Below are positions 41,788-52,532 of a stretch of 64,000 nt of DNA, piece after piece. Under the pieces are notes generated by a model. It had not been told where the DNA came from and did not search any database. It saw only the letters and a list, made by a program, of their open reading frames with translations. Origin of the DNA: Leptidea sinapis (taxonomy: Eukaryota > Arthropoda > Insecta > Lepidoptera > Pieridae); the NCBI RefSeq assembly GCF_905404315.1, contig NC_066273.1:620001-684000 (forward strand). Reading direction: 5' to 3'. The translations under genes were made by a program, and so were the position numbers. Positions within the stretch are counted from its first letter, which is position 1, and every line of letters begins with the position of its first letter.

Positions 41788-44700
41788 GTATGTATAATGT
41801 ATATCACCTTATTTTGTAATATCATTTATTTTACATTATAATAATTTTATTAAAATATAAGTAACAAATAGGTACTGTGTCATTAGTAAACGCGAAGTAA
41901 AGTTATTCCAAATGAAAATATTTTTGTCTTTATCTTACCTACAACAGGATTACATGACAGGGAGAAGTAGTTTTAAGCTTGGAGTAACTTTACACTGCGT
42001 TTATTAATAAGACAGTTACCGTTTAATCTGCAATAACGTCGAATTAAGGGACTGCTCAGTAGGTACGTAATATTTTAGGTATATATCAAGCAATAATAAT
42101 TCCATTAAATATTTTAGAAGAGAATTAAAAATTGCATAAAAAATAATTAAATTTACAAATATATTCTATATAAACACGTAAAAAAACTCCGCAGTCGGTA
42201 GGATTCGAACCTACGCTCCCAGAGGGAATCTGATTTCTAGTCAGACGCCTTAACCGCTCGGCCACGACTGCTGATATCTGAACTTGTGAAATATTCGTAT
42301 GTAACGTGTTCTTAAATAATTTTTATTAACGGTTTTATTAATGAATTTCCCCATAATACCAGTAGAAATATAATAATATATTTACGTATAAAATAATAAT
42401 TAACTATTTAATATGTCGATTAGAATGTACGGTGTTAACGAGGCTCGGATTACGTTGAAACTGCCACAGAACGTTTTAAATACTACTTGATACTACTTAC
42501 AATGATAGGTATAAATGTTTTCTTTGACAAGAACAATATTGTCAAAATAGTCAACCTAAAACCAACATTTTTATTTCAACAGGAGAAATTTATACTTACA
42601 TTAAACTTATAATAGGTTTAAACAACAGCGCCGGCCCTAGTCAAGGTACGGCGATATAATCGAGTATGCTCACAACATTGCCATCACGACGTTTAATACC
42701 ATAATTATAATCACTGACGCTACGCGCTATATGTCTACTCTTACTCAACGAAAAAAAGTTTCAATCGATGTTTCGCGTGTTTACAACTACATTTGCGCAA
42801 GCAGCGATCACTACGTTCTTAACGTAGAGTAGCCCCGATTATTAAAGCATTCTAGAAACCATTTCAAGCAACTTTGCAACAAAATCCACACTTACGAAAA
42901 TCAAAAGGTAAATCTTAGATTTCGTAAATATGAGGTTAAAACAAACAGCTGTCACATTCAAACTTTCGTTCGCAACGTAAGTGAATTAGAGTAGGCTTAG
43001 AAATGTCAAACAATGACGTTCGGGACGAAGCTTCGGAACGAATGGAACCGTACCTAGCATTTTTTCGTTGAATAAGAGTAGACTACTTACTGGCAGGCAA
43101 CGATGTTGATCGGTGACGTATCGTCCAGTGGTATATGGTATGACTAGTGTGCAATGAGCTTTATCTTATTTTAAATTCAAAGAATCTCCTTTTGGATGAC
43201 ACGTCTATTGTGATGGAATGACATGGAGTATTGGGCTCCTTAAAGTATATCGGTGTAGTGAACGTAAAGCGCGTCATGCCGCTATCGCTTGATACGGAGA
43301 CACCGGTTTTAAATCGATTTGTAACTTTTGTACCCTTATGACCCTTGAAACACGCGAGAACCATGGCATGGTTCGTGGGAATGTTGTTCGTTCCATGGGG
43401 GAATCGTTATACGGTAAATATGTAGCACTTATACTGAAACTTTGTTCTGTCAAATGACTCGGCAATGGAAAAAACGTTTCAAAGACGGTTTTTCACAGAC
43501 CCTATAAAGAAACCTTAAATAGCCAAAGCCTGTAAAATTTTTCTTTAACATAGAACAAAAATGAATAAAATCTTCTGTATGTATTTAAACGAAAACCGGT
43601 AAGATATATTTTTAGGTTTCCAAGCTTGTTTGCTATATTGCTACCTGGCGCCTATATAAACCGTAGATATCGCTCTCTCCTACAGCAAATTGATAATATA
43701 TTAAATTTAAACATTTCATTCGTTTATATCAAGTAATTATTCCAAAGTACCAAGGTCATTGCGATTATATCGTAATACGTACCCTTAGAATAATTACACA
43801 ATGTAATTATTCTAAGTACGTACCGCTTAGATAAATAAATGATCCTGTTGTTAAAATCTGTGATGTAGATACCTAACGCGTGACAATACTCCTATAAGAG
43901 ATACGTAAAACGTTAGAGAATAATGTACATTTTACTTTTGATAAAATGCATAATTGTATCATTAAAATAATTAATCCTTTTAGATTTACGAGAGTTGCTT
44001 TGGACCTGAGGTTGTAAAACAAATTCGGCGTGAAATGAAAGAAGCCTATGCGAAGTGTGCATCACCGCCACCTGTCGAAGAATCTTCAAACCAACACAAC
44101 ATACCGGCCATACTGCTCGGAAAACTACCGCCAGGATTTACTATGGATCCGAGCACGCAAACCATAACAAAACCCACAGATGGCGCTGTACACAACCAAG
44201 ATAATGAAGATATTCCTGAAAAAGTTCACATCCAGAAAGTTCCTTTTCAAAACATGCTACCTCTTCGCACCCCGCCCGTGAGTAAAAAATACATAATATT
44301 AAATAGTAGCAATAAATTAAATTCAATGCCTCCTGTGAGGATTGAACTCACGACCCCTGGTTTACGAGACCAGTGCTCTACCACTGAGCTAAAGAGGCGA
44401 TGTGTATGATGCTGAAAATTTTGATCAGTTCATTTTCCTTCTTAGACTAGTATATAAGCAATAATTAACTTCTACCTTTTTTGAGTTAACCCCTCACATA
44501 TGCATTTTATAATATTATCGGAGGTGTATAAACTTCATAAAGGGACTCTTTGCCAAGATGATTGTAAATTCTGTGTAGTATTTGTATTATAATAATCCTT
44601 TATAAAATGATGTCACAGAGGGTTTAGAATTTAGATGAATTCTCAGAAGAAACTTAATTATGGTTGTTTAATTTTAATGTCTTAATATTGTATTGGTAAT

Positions 44701-47700
44701 TATATTATTAGTTTATAAAAATAATATTGCTTATTACTAGTACTACATAATCGTAATATAAATAAATTACGTGACACGTTGTTTGTCCGCGATGGTCTCC
44801 TAAACTAACAACGGATTTTAATGGGGATTACTTCATGTAGTGCAGTTAGGTCCAACTTGAGAGATAGTTTCCTTTTTATTTAGATTTATTATTTGATTTA
44901 TTTGATTATGTTTATTTTCAATATTTCTTTTGTATGGACATATTTTATGAATATGAGAGAATTTAGTGAAGCACGGTTCGACAGTTCCGCTGTGAAACAA
45001 TTTCATTTTAACAACAGGGAGAATTTTTTACGAAATGATTCTTCATGTTTTGAGATATTTTTGGAAAATTCCTACAAAACAGTATTTTTTTACTATCTAT
45101 AGAACAACGTCTGTCGAGGCAGCTTGTATATTATATAATTCATGAAAAAAAGTCATGTCCCACACAATGTAAGACACTGCTTTACTACGAATTCAATAAT
45201 TGCATATACCACCCCTTATCAACTGAATAAGATTGCAATAGTTAAGAACTCAGAAGTTTGTCGTTATTTAAAAAAATAAGGCACTTGCACTTGATTATTA
45301 ATGACTAATTGCGTGACCTGACGATGCTCCGGCTCAAATTCATAAAACAAGAATTACTAAATATAGTAATATTTTTAACGCCTAGCTACTTTTTAACAGT
45401 AATGTTTTACTTACTATATTATTAATCATATTTTTCGTAGGGAGCGCTGATATTTTGAATAAAATATCAACATGTCCAGTGATTGTTAGTTAGTTTATTG
45501 AATTTGTTTTTTTATTAGAAAAGTCAAGCGTTGAGTACCTATGTGATACGCCCTGCCCATTCAAATGCAGTGCCGCTAAGGATTCTTTGCTATTATAAAA
45601 GTTAACTCTCATTAGTCCAGGAACATCAAAACAAAACACAAATACTTACCTTAGTGCTTGTACAATACTGCTTGATGGCAAAATATAACGCCTCTGTGGT
45701 CCATCTAATCAGCATTCTGTGCAGTGAAACTTCCCACTGGTAAAGTTTTAGTAGTTTTTAATTTTATATTAAAACCAAAAATATATACATACTCCTTAAT
45801 CGATTTAAATTTTAAACAGCTGTTCCTTTGCTTTTTATTTTCCCCTTTTTAAAAAAAACAAACAAAGCTTAGAGTTTTTAGCGAGACTAACGATCAGGAA
45901 TTGATATTTATTGATATCGTACCTTATTAGAATCGAATCATCTCTCAAATGAGATTTTGTATTTCGAATACTATTACGGTCTAACAAATAAACTTGGTAT
46001 AAAGTGTCAATACAATGATAATTTTAAAGATTTCCGAATGTCAAGCACCCTTGTAAATAAACGCGGGAAACGTTATACAAACGTCCGAATAAGGACCGAT
46101 TAAACCAATCATAAGCAAAATTTTTATTGTACGATTTTACATTGTATTCCATATTTTTATCTAAAAATTTCCCGCAGAGTTTCTTGCCGGGTGCAAGTTC
46201 TTCTCAGGTCTGAGGCACACTATGTAAAATTGGTGGTAGTTTTTGACGTTTTCTAAGTGATATTAAATCCTATTTTGGATAAAAGTATGAAAAACAATTT
46301 GAATAACTTTATACCAAGTTTATTTGTAAGGCCGTTATATTTTTAACTTTAGACAGTAAAGTTTCAAGTTTGTGTCTTAAGTATTTTATAAAAACTGTTT
46401 ATATATTCCAGGGGTTCCAACAGCAAGCCATCCCCCCCTACATGATGGCAAACCAGTACCGACCGTACAGTCCTGCATCACCCTTCTATCCCTTCCCCTA
46501 CAGCCCCGCTATGTTCTACCCCCAGTACAACCCCTATGGGTACCAGCAGCCTCAGCAACAACAGTTCTACCAGCAACCGTACTTTGGATCCAACAGAATT
46601 TCGGTAAGAACATTTTATTACACTTTAGACGCTGAGTTCTGAGTGCCGCGGTCATACTTACGCAATCTGCGAGCGGTCCGGTCTGATTTGGAGTTTAGTT
46701 GGTTAGGTGCCACTTTGTCATTGTTTGGTGTTTTTTCTTTGCCACTGGTTAGATGACGCGACACATACTTTTTAAAAATTAAAATGTCACTCTATCTCGA
46801 TACTAGTAGTTCTAGAAGTTGAAATTATATAACCGTGGAGCCTTGCCCCTTTCAAATATAAAGAAGAAATACGTACTGGGTGCATCTTATTTGCCATTTT
46901 TGACGATTTTTATAATCCTCTTCGCTCGAATCATAAAGGAAAGTTTGTTTTAATGGTATTCAACATTTTATCGAGTTATTGGTACATTTTATCGATACAT
47001 TGCTTGAATGTGATTTCGACAAAAATAGAACGTGCGTTCACTTTGACCGTTGCGGTCGCTGTCTGTAGGATTCTATAGGACCATGTAGGTTACAGTAACG
47101 CGGTACTCTGAGGCCCGGTTTCCATCAGAGGAGACGAGAGGACATAAGCCACGAAGCTGTCAGGTTATTTCCACCAGAGCGGAGAGGAGATGTGAGCTGT
47201 GTTTATAGCAACGCTTTCGGGTGTGCGAGTGCGGGCGGCCCGGCTGCACACATCTCCGCTGCTTGTTCGCTCGACGTGGCTCAAAATAATAAAGACAAAT
47301 GAGACATCTCCTCTCCTCTCCGCTTGATCCATGTCCATTAAATGGATAGGAAGGACGGAGAGGAGATGTGTAAATAATGAAATCTGATTGGTTATCAAAA
47401 CGCATCTCCTCTCCTCTCCGCTTTGGTGGAAACCGGGCCTGACCGCCAGCGGGGCCGGCACTTTGCAGACAATTTGAGAACAAAATGTTGAACTGCCTTT
47501 AACTGCCTATAAAGGTAAATAATTCTTCTGTAATCTATATGTATACATACGTGTCACTGGACTCTTCAAAATCAGCGAAATTAGTTAAGACGGAGTCGAG
47601 TATGTGTGTGTGTGGGGAACCGGTAGGTGGCGCTGCAATCAAGATTTAGGGATAGTTAATATTAACATTTATTTATAAATTAAGTGTACGCAACGCTGCG

Positions 47701-50700
47701 TCACAATGGCGACCTACATTAAATGAACACACGGTCATAATTATTTAACCGATATCATAAAAAATATTGATTAAAAATATATAATTCACCTTACATATTC
47801 ACGTAATTAAGGTTTTCTTTTTAAATATATAATATGTTTTAAATATAAATATTTGTTTTAAAATTTCAATTAATTACTATGCTTCAATTTTTTACTTTTT
47901 TATATTATTTCGGTTAAGTTGTTCTGCCCGTGTATTCATATAATGTCGTCGTTCTAGCACCACCTGTATACTTATTATTAAAAATCAATGTAATGCGAAG
48001 ATATTTGCGAAAAATGCGTATGCTCTTTCCTAATGTGGTTTTTATACGCTTTTTATAAGTACCTTCACCTGTATGTGTGTTTGTTTGCAACCGACCAGAT
48101 TCTGTTTAAACTTCGTAGATTTATCGAGGATCGATAACAATACATTAATTTGATAAAATTATTCCATTTTTTAAATTGGAAAATAAGATTTTTGTTAATT
48201 TATATCATTTTCATCAGTCTGCCTTAAAGGCAGGAAATGACGTTAATTTTAAATTGCAAAAAATTTTTCAAATATTTTAGTTAGTTTTTCTATAAAAAGC
48301 GTATTTTTTAAGTTTTTTTTAAACTACTATTTTTACATTAATAATTCTGTTTTTGGTAACAACAGCGGGACTTGGATCTTCGTGATCGCCTGGACATAAT
48401 CTCGCGGGGCGGTGCCGCGGCCGGCAAGGTGAAGAACATAACGTGCGTGATGCAGGAGCTGGGCTACATCGACCACGACCTGGAGCCCAACTACGAGCAG
48501 ATCACGCAGCGCATCGCCAACCTGCCGGTCTCCGCCGACCTGAAGGGAGACATCCAAGACGGCCTGCAGTTTTGCCAGAAATTCTCGGTAACTGCTTTTT
48601 TAAAAAGGAAGGAAAAACGAACATCGTGCAGCATCACCGATAAGAAATTTCTATGTTACTACCTATTATTACCGGCTGCTGCTATCACGAACTTAGGGAC
48701 CTACAAGAAAAGAGCATACTCCCACCTTAAAGGTCGGCAACGCATCTCTTGACACCTGTTGTTGCGGATGTTCATGGGCGGTTGCCTGACCACTCCCAAT
48801 CCTGTGAGCCTTTTGCCCGTTTGCCCCCTCTCATATACAAAAATATGTTATGATTATGTAAATAACTCATGCTTCTTGCCGTACAAGTCCCATGATGTAT
48901 TTATGTTCAGTATCAGCCTTAGTCACTTGCCACACCAACCACATTTAAGTCAGTCTTTTAGGACTTTTAGACACAAGATGGACCGATGATCTGGTCAATA
49001 TCACCGGAATAGGTTGGATGAGGGCAGCGCAGGACCGATCGTCATGGAGATCTTAGGGTGGGGGGGTCTTTGTCCAGCAGTAGGCGTCTTCTGGAAGATA
49101 TGATGACCATGTCATATCGACTTTGAAACATATATCGAAGCTCATTAAGTCCACATTTTGGGAAGGAATTGTATAGCTCTGGTAGAGTTGATGCTCTCTT
49201 GGCGGGTCAACTTTATTAACTCACTCTAGACCCCTGTTATATTTCAACAACATTTGGAAGGATGGGCGCTGGTTTTGGATACTTATCAAGTCAAAGAATA
49301 GTAGCGATAAAGTCTCCTTATCTTGGTTACTGTATGATCTTATAAAATCTGCTACGGCAAACTTTTAGTTGCAGTATTTCGCTTAGCTAAATTACGAACT
49401 AAATTAATTGAAGAATTTCTCCTATTCCCTGGCTGGGTATGCAGATAAAACAGAAATCCTAATAGTTTGTCTCAATATGGCCAAACTGGCGAAGTGTCAC
49501 TCGCCTTTTTTTAACATTTCAACCCAAGTAGCCATAACATCGAATGGATCATTTTATTGTAAATAGAAGACGTGCAAATCCTACGAACAGACCACATATC
49601 TGTTGCTACTTTTCAATACGCCATGGAAACTTTAATGCAGTAATACCTAGTTAGTGTGCAAGCGCTATTGCGCTCGTCACCATCAAACTTAATACACTAT
49701 GTCTCCAAGGGACGAGTGCAGCATTGCCAAGACTTCCTTTTATTTGTTCCCTCATTGTTGAGGATCGTGACTCATATTCAATTGGTCAACGAGCTGTCTC
49801 TATTCGTTTCCTCGCAAGGTGGACTTATATCTTCAGATTTTCGGAAATTTGATTCAACCACCGTTGAAGACTACGGCCTCAAGATCTTTTACCCTTTATT
49901 TTCCCCACTATCAAACGCTCAAGGTTGTCGACTCCTTGCGTGCAACATGGCCAAAGTATCGCACTATGCGCGCTGTAAGCAGACCGTACACAGACGCTGA
50001 ACATATATATTGAGCTGCTTTTAGATGTAGATGTTTTTGCGACCAGCCGTCCATGGTATTTGGAGCATACGAAGCCAACATCAAGCCATTGTCAAGACAA
50101 TGCACTTAAATAATCCATTTTGCTACAGCAATGTGTGCCGGACATCAAACGTGACATGGCTCCGCTATCTCAGGAACTCATCAAGCCTATGTTCTTCTTC
50201 AGATGCTATAAGGTAAGTCTTATAATAATAACTATTTAAAAATTACACAAAGAACATTACAGACATTGACAACGAAGTTCATTCACAAGGTGCCGGCTTT
50301 ATACATCATCATATCATATAACATAGGTATTGCTACCAAGCAGTAATTGTAAACTGTTTTAAAAGTCAAAGAAAGGTCAATTAAGATTTATTCAATTAGG
50401 CTTTAACTAAGCTCTTTTGAATCGTCACTATAAATATTTATTTTAAATTTCTGAATCAACCATATGTTCGGAAAAGAGCTCGTGAGAAGAACATACAAGA
50501 AACTCAACGGCCAAATTTAAATCAAATTGAGTATTTTACATCGTAATATACATAACAAATTAGTTTATAAGGTGCTGCATCCAATATATGTATCGTGTTC
50601 CAGATTAAAAGTCTTTTAAATTTCAAATATTTTATTGAAAGTAATAAAGAAAAAATTGTATAAATATAAATTATCTTAAATTGAATGTATTAATCTTTAG

Positions 50701-52182
50701 AGCTTGAATTAATTGTTTGTGTAAGGATGCTTCGTGAACGGAATATTAGTAAGATTTACCGTGACATTATATGCAGCGTGGAGCAACAATGGCGACATTA
50801 AATGAATACACGGATAGAGCTACATAGCCGTAATCATAAAAATAATCTCCAAAATAAATCAATTCTCCATAATATCATTGCGGAACATCCTGTAAGTAAT
50901 CTAGTAGCCGCGAGCTAGCGTAGGTACTGACACGTACTTCTTAATAGCGCCCAAGTAATGGTGATTAAATTTTTGTTTCCTAATTAATAATTTATTATAT
51001 ATATAATTTGTATAGAATTTGTTTGTTTGAAAATTTCATAATTTAGATTTTTTTTTATTATTACGGTTAAACAGATCTACCCGTGCGTTTATTTAATGTT
51101 GCCGTTATAGCGCCACGCTTTATATTAAGACACCAGCCTAGCGAAACTCTCTAAGAAAAAAGCGATTCACTCGATTGTATGAAACGTGATTGATACATTG
51201 ACATGATGACGGCTATAGTCTTGTTAAAAAAGGAGATAGCCGAAATCTATTACGTTTGAAACAACAGTTTGCTTTTAAACTTAGCCGGATTATACTTCGT
51301 GGCCAATCGCGATACTGTAATTATTACTATCTCAAACTTATGTCAAATCACATAAAATATTAACTCAACTATGTTTTGAACAGCACAAAAAGTTGGAGGC
51401 GTGCATCATGAAGGACATTCGTGAACGTTTCACCACTGAAGATGAGCTGGATACTGATGGTGACTTCGGGTATGTCGATAGTTATTATAATAACAACAAC
51501 AATATTTGAATACAGATATACCCCGGTTTTACGCGAAAGATAGATCAAGCGATAGCCATGTAAGTCGAATTCGCGTAAGTATGGGGCCAACTTTGCATAA
51601 AAATACGTATAAAATTTGTGTAATCGAGACCAGAGTCTAAAAAAATTTTAACGTAAAACAACCTTCATGACTTTATAAAAATAATATACACATAATATAA
51701 TTTTTTAGTTAATAAATAAGTAAATAAATAATATAAGATGCACTAAAATAAAAAAAAATGCGTTTTCTTCTACTATTTAAAAATTAACATATTTTTTGAG
51801 TTCTCCTAAGTAAAATAAAATGAAAAATATTAGGCCACATAAAAGGCAATCAAATGATTACGACAAAATAATGTAGTAACAATTATTGTTGTTTTTGAAT
51901 CAGTCGCGCGTGCGACTCAAGCACATCTCACATTTAATTATGTATGTAGTTGCAAACCTACCTTCGCTGGCACCGATTCCAAAAATAATTAATAAATATA
52001 TAATATAATAGAATAATAAAATAAATGTCATTAATTTCAGCCGCTCCCTTCCTCGTACTGGGCGTGCAGCTCGTGACGACTCCACCAACGACCCGAGAGT
52101 CGACGCTCTCGATGAGATGTCAGTGTACTTGTATGACTACTTGAGCGGCGGCAGCGGACTCGACTACGATCTGTATCTGTAA
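41681..52182 (+). CDS. secreted host protein, six coding exons, OBP-like cysteine domain (tentative)
   Basis: Coding exons at 41,692-41,787, 43,984-44,277, 46,412-46,603, 48,366-48,587, 51,384-51,469 and 52,041-52,182 total 1032 bases, 343 residues plus stop, all with AG/GT borders and in phase. Order: signal peptide (MRSVLACIFFCVITNVIAS), Cys segment (YESCFGPEVV...AYAKC), Pro-rich linker, Pro/Tyr/Gln-rich insert, helical Cys domain (NITCVMQELG...QFCQKF...EACIMK; spacings 42 and 10) and an acidic tail ending YDYLSGGSGLDYDLYL. The last cysteine spacings and secretion suggest an odorant-binding-protein-like helical fold, but the pattern is incomplete. Confidence is high for the gene, low for the family. 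Introns hold MITEs, Helitrons and tRNAs. Confidence 0.88.
41885..42009 (+). mobile_element. small MITE, AATAAACGC termini, intron 1
   Basis: TAAACGCGAAGTAAAGTTAT at the left and AACTTTACACTGCGTTTATT at the right are inverted relatives. The interior matches the inverted copy at 32,152-32,263. Confidence 0.6.
42182..42188 (-). terminator. Pol III terminator of tRNA-Ser
   Basis: A run of seven A on the + strand (T7 on the transcribed sense) two bases beyond the tRNA 3' end. Confidence 0.8.
42190..42271 (-). tRNA. tRNA-Ser (anticodon AGA)
   Basis: 82 nt including the discriminator G. Acceptor GCAGTCG/CGACTGC pairs perfectly. Anticodon stem TCTGA/TCAGA with loop CTAGAAA, so anticodon AGA with T33. 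The long variable arm (TTCCCTCTGGGA) is proper for class II Ser tRNA. T loop TTCGAAT. A T7 run just downstream on the - strand (42,182-42,188) is a good Pol III stop. It lies antisense in intron 1 of the secreted-protein gene. CCA is not encoded, as usual in eukaryotes. Confidence 0.95.
42733..43084. mobile_element. MITE with about 26-bp TIRs, intron 1
   Basis: Left GTCTACTCTTACTCAACGAA(AAAAAG) and right inverse GTCTACTCTTATTCAACGAA(AAAATG). TA lies at or near both edges. 352 bp, no coding frame. Confidence 0.75.
43784..43816. repeat. perfect 15-bp inverted repeat, loop CAA
   Basis: CTTAGAATAATTACA, CAA, TGTAATTATTCTAAG. GTAC bases outside extend the symmetry imperfectly. Confidence 0.9.
43984..44277 (+). 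CDS. exon 2 of the secreted-protein gene
   Basis: Acceptor TAG at 43,981-43,983, donor GTGAGT at 44,278. 98 residues, phase 0 at both ends. Contains two cysteines (ESCFGPEVV, AYAKCAS) 20 positions apart, then a Pro/Thr/Asp-rich linker (LPPGFTMDPSTQTITKPTDG). Confidence 0.85.
44284..44289 (-). terminator. likely Pol III terminator of tRNA-Thr
   Basis: First run of at least four T on the transcript side, 38 bases beyond the tRNA. It lies directly next to the exon 2 splice donor GTGAGT (44,278-44,283). Confidence 0.55.
44327..44398 (-). tRNA. tRNA-Thr (anticodon CGT)
   Basis: 72 nt including discriminator A. Acceptor GCCTCTT/AGGAGGC (one T-G), D arm GCTC/GAGC, anticodon stem CTGGT/ACCAG with loop CTCGTAA, T loop TTCAATC with stem GTGAG/CTCAC. 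Sound cloverleaf, anticodon CGT. Antisense in intron 2, only 49 bases after the exon 2 donor. Confidence 0.95.
44751..45126 (+). mobile_element. family H1 Helitron, intron 2
   Basis: Starts TCGTAATATAAATAAATTAC then GTGACACGTTGTTTGTCC and ends GAACAACGTCTGTCGAGGCAG then CTTG (for CTAG). The interior TTCGACAGTTCCGCTGTGAA and AACAACAGGGAGAATTTTTT match 62,049-62,414. Confidence 0.7.
45544..45740 (-). repeat. family A, diverged copy, intron 2
   Basis: TGATACGCCCTGCCCATTCA to CAGTGAAACTTCCCACTGG with large internal divergence. Confidence 0.55.
45741..46189. other. intron sequence, nothing identified
   Basis: AT-rich; no shared repeat recognised. Confidence 0.5.
46190..46300 (+). repeat. family E LINE 3' end, intron 2
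   Basis: GTTCTTCTCAGGTCTGAGGC then GGTGGTAGTTTTTGACG and a TAAGTGATATTAAATCC variant. Confidence 0.65.
46412..46603 (+). CDS. exon 3, Pro/Tyr/Gln-rich insert
   Basis: Acceptor TATATATTCCAG, donor GTAAGA. 64 residues of low-complexity sequence (YSPASPFYPFPYSPAMFYPQ, YGYQQPQQQQFYQQPYFG), no cysteine. Likely extended or prone to assembly. Phase 0 at both ends, so it could be skipped without breaking the frame. Confidence 0.88.
46604..47108. other. intron sequence, nothing identified
   Basis: No shared repeat recognised apart from ordinary AT-rich DNA. Confidence 0.5.
47112..47439. mobile_element. PIF/Harbinger-like MITE, intron 3
   Basis: GGCCCGGTTTCCATCAGAG at the left and, inverted, GGCCCGGTTTCCACCAAAG at the right. 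TGA flanks both sides (47,109-47,111; 47,440-47,442), a 3-bp duplication. Four copies of CGGAGAGGAGATG occur in alternating orientation inside. 328 bp, GC-rich, no functional frame despite - strand open stretches. Confidence 0.8.
47692..47965 (+). mobile_element. MITE family M2, copy 1, intron 3
   Basis: Left ACAATGGCGACCTACATTAA ... CACGG and right CCGTGTATTCATATAATGTC are inverted relatives. The same ends occur at 50,776-51,118 and 52,533-52,885. Confidence 0.65.
47966..48365. other. intron sequence, nothing identified
   Basis: AT-rich up to the exon 4 acceptor. Confidence 0.5.
48366..48587 (+). CDS. exon 4, core of the Cys domain
   Basis: Acceptor GTAACAACAG, donor GTAACT. 74 residues with KNITCVMQELGYIDHDLEPN and DIQDGLQFCQKFS. 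G/C-ending codons dominate, in sharp contrast to the AT-rich introns, which supports selection on a host gene. Confidence 0.9.
48655..48840 (+). repeat. LINE 3' end related to family B, intron 4
   Basis: NLGTYKKRAYSHLKGRQR in frame 48,690-48,745, then CGGTTGCCTGACCACTCCCA and a short A-run tail. Confidence 0.6.
48974..49107 (+). repeat. RTE LINE 3' terminus, intron 4
   Basis: ACAAGATGGACCGATGATCT through GGTTGGATGAGGGCAGCGCA to GTCCAGCAGTAGGCGTCTTC. Severely 5' truncated. Confidence 0.7.
49108..49739. other. intron sequence, nothing identified
   Basis: No supported feature; ordinary composition. Confidence 0.45.
49740..50105 (-). pseudogene. LINE ORF2 C-terminal remnant, intron 4
   Basis: On the - strand ARIVRYFGHVARKE, then after a frame change RWLNQISEN and RRPIEYESRSSTMREQ-like text. 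'RYFGHVARK' is typical of the region just before the end of RTE-type ORF2. Several stops. Confidence 0.55.
50381..50770 (+). repeat. family D repeat, copy 2, intron 4
   Basis: AAGATTTATTCAATTAGGCT to TTTACCGTGACATTAT; its 3' end abuts MITE M2 copy 2. Confidence 0.7.
50776..51118 (+). mobile_element. MITE family M2, copy 2, intron 4
   Basis: GCGTGGAGCAACAATGGCGA at the left and, inverted, GCGTGGCGCTATAACGGCAA at the right; similarity continues about 70 bases (ATTAAATGAA, CACGG, TAACCGTAAT). 343 bp, no coding frame. Confidence 0.75.
51384..51469 (+). CDS. exon 5
   Basis: Acceptor TTTGAACAG, donor GTATGT. HKKLEACIMKDIRERFTTED, then ELDTDGDF, ending two bases into a Gly codon completed by exon 6. 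Confidence 0.85.
51470..52040. other. intron 5, nothing identified
   Basis: AT-rich throughout; no shared repeat recognised. Confidence 0.5.
52041..52182 (+). CDS. exon 6, stop codon
   Basis: Acceptor TTAATTTCAG. Continues RSLPRTGRAARDDSTNDPRV and ends in an acidic Tyr-rich tail with TAA at 52,180-52,182. A possible dibasic-type site (TGRAARDD) precedes the tail. Confidence 0.87.
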
Positions 52183-52532
52183 CAACTGCACCTGACATAC
52201 TAGAGACAGAGGAACTGCTGTAACATTAGAAATCTGTAACCATTTGTGCTAGAGTAATACCAACTTATCTGTGAAGTGGCAAAAATAGGAACTACGGTCG
52301 CCATGTTGAAATGTCATTCGACTGTCAGTGTCTATTACTTTCGAGTGTTTCCTGTGTTTTATTGCGATACTTCTGAATTTGAAGCGTTAAATATGCCCCG
52401 ACTTCTGTGCACATTGGAATTAATTGGCAACACTGAAACGACGATGGCGACACCCATCAGTCCACAGATAAGTTGGTGACACTGTAATATCGTTTGATTG
52501 TTCAACATTGATGTTTTCATTATACTCGTATA
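52183..52532 (+). other. 3' flank of the secreted-protein gene
   Basis: Presumably 3' UTR at first. No clear AATAAA was found within 350 bases of the stop, so the transcript end is undefined. Confidence 0.4.

Noticed and set aside
47160..47483. - strand frames of 98 and 107 residues
   Set aside because: They lie in the TIR element 47,112-47,439 and arise from its GC-rich repeated motifs.
48443..48643. Alternative + frame of 66 residues over exon 4
   Set aside because: Arg/Ala-rich shadow caused by GC-rich codons; the exon 4 frame joins both neighbours in phase.
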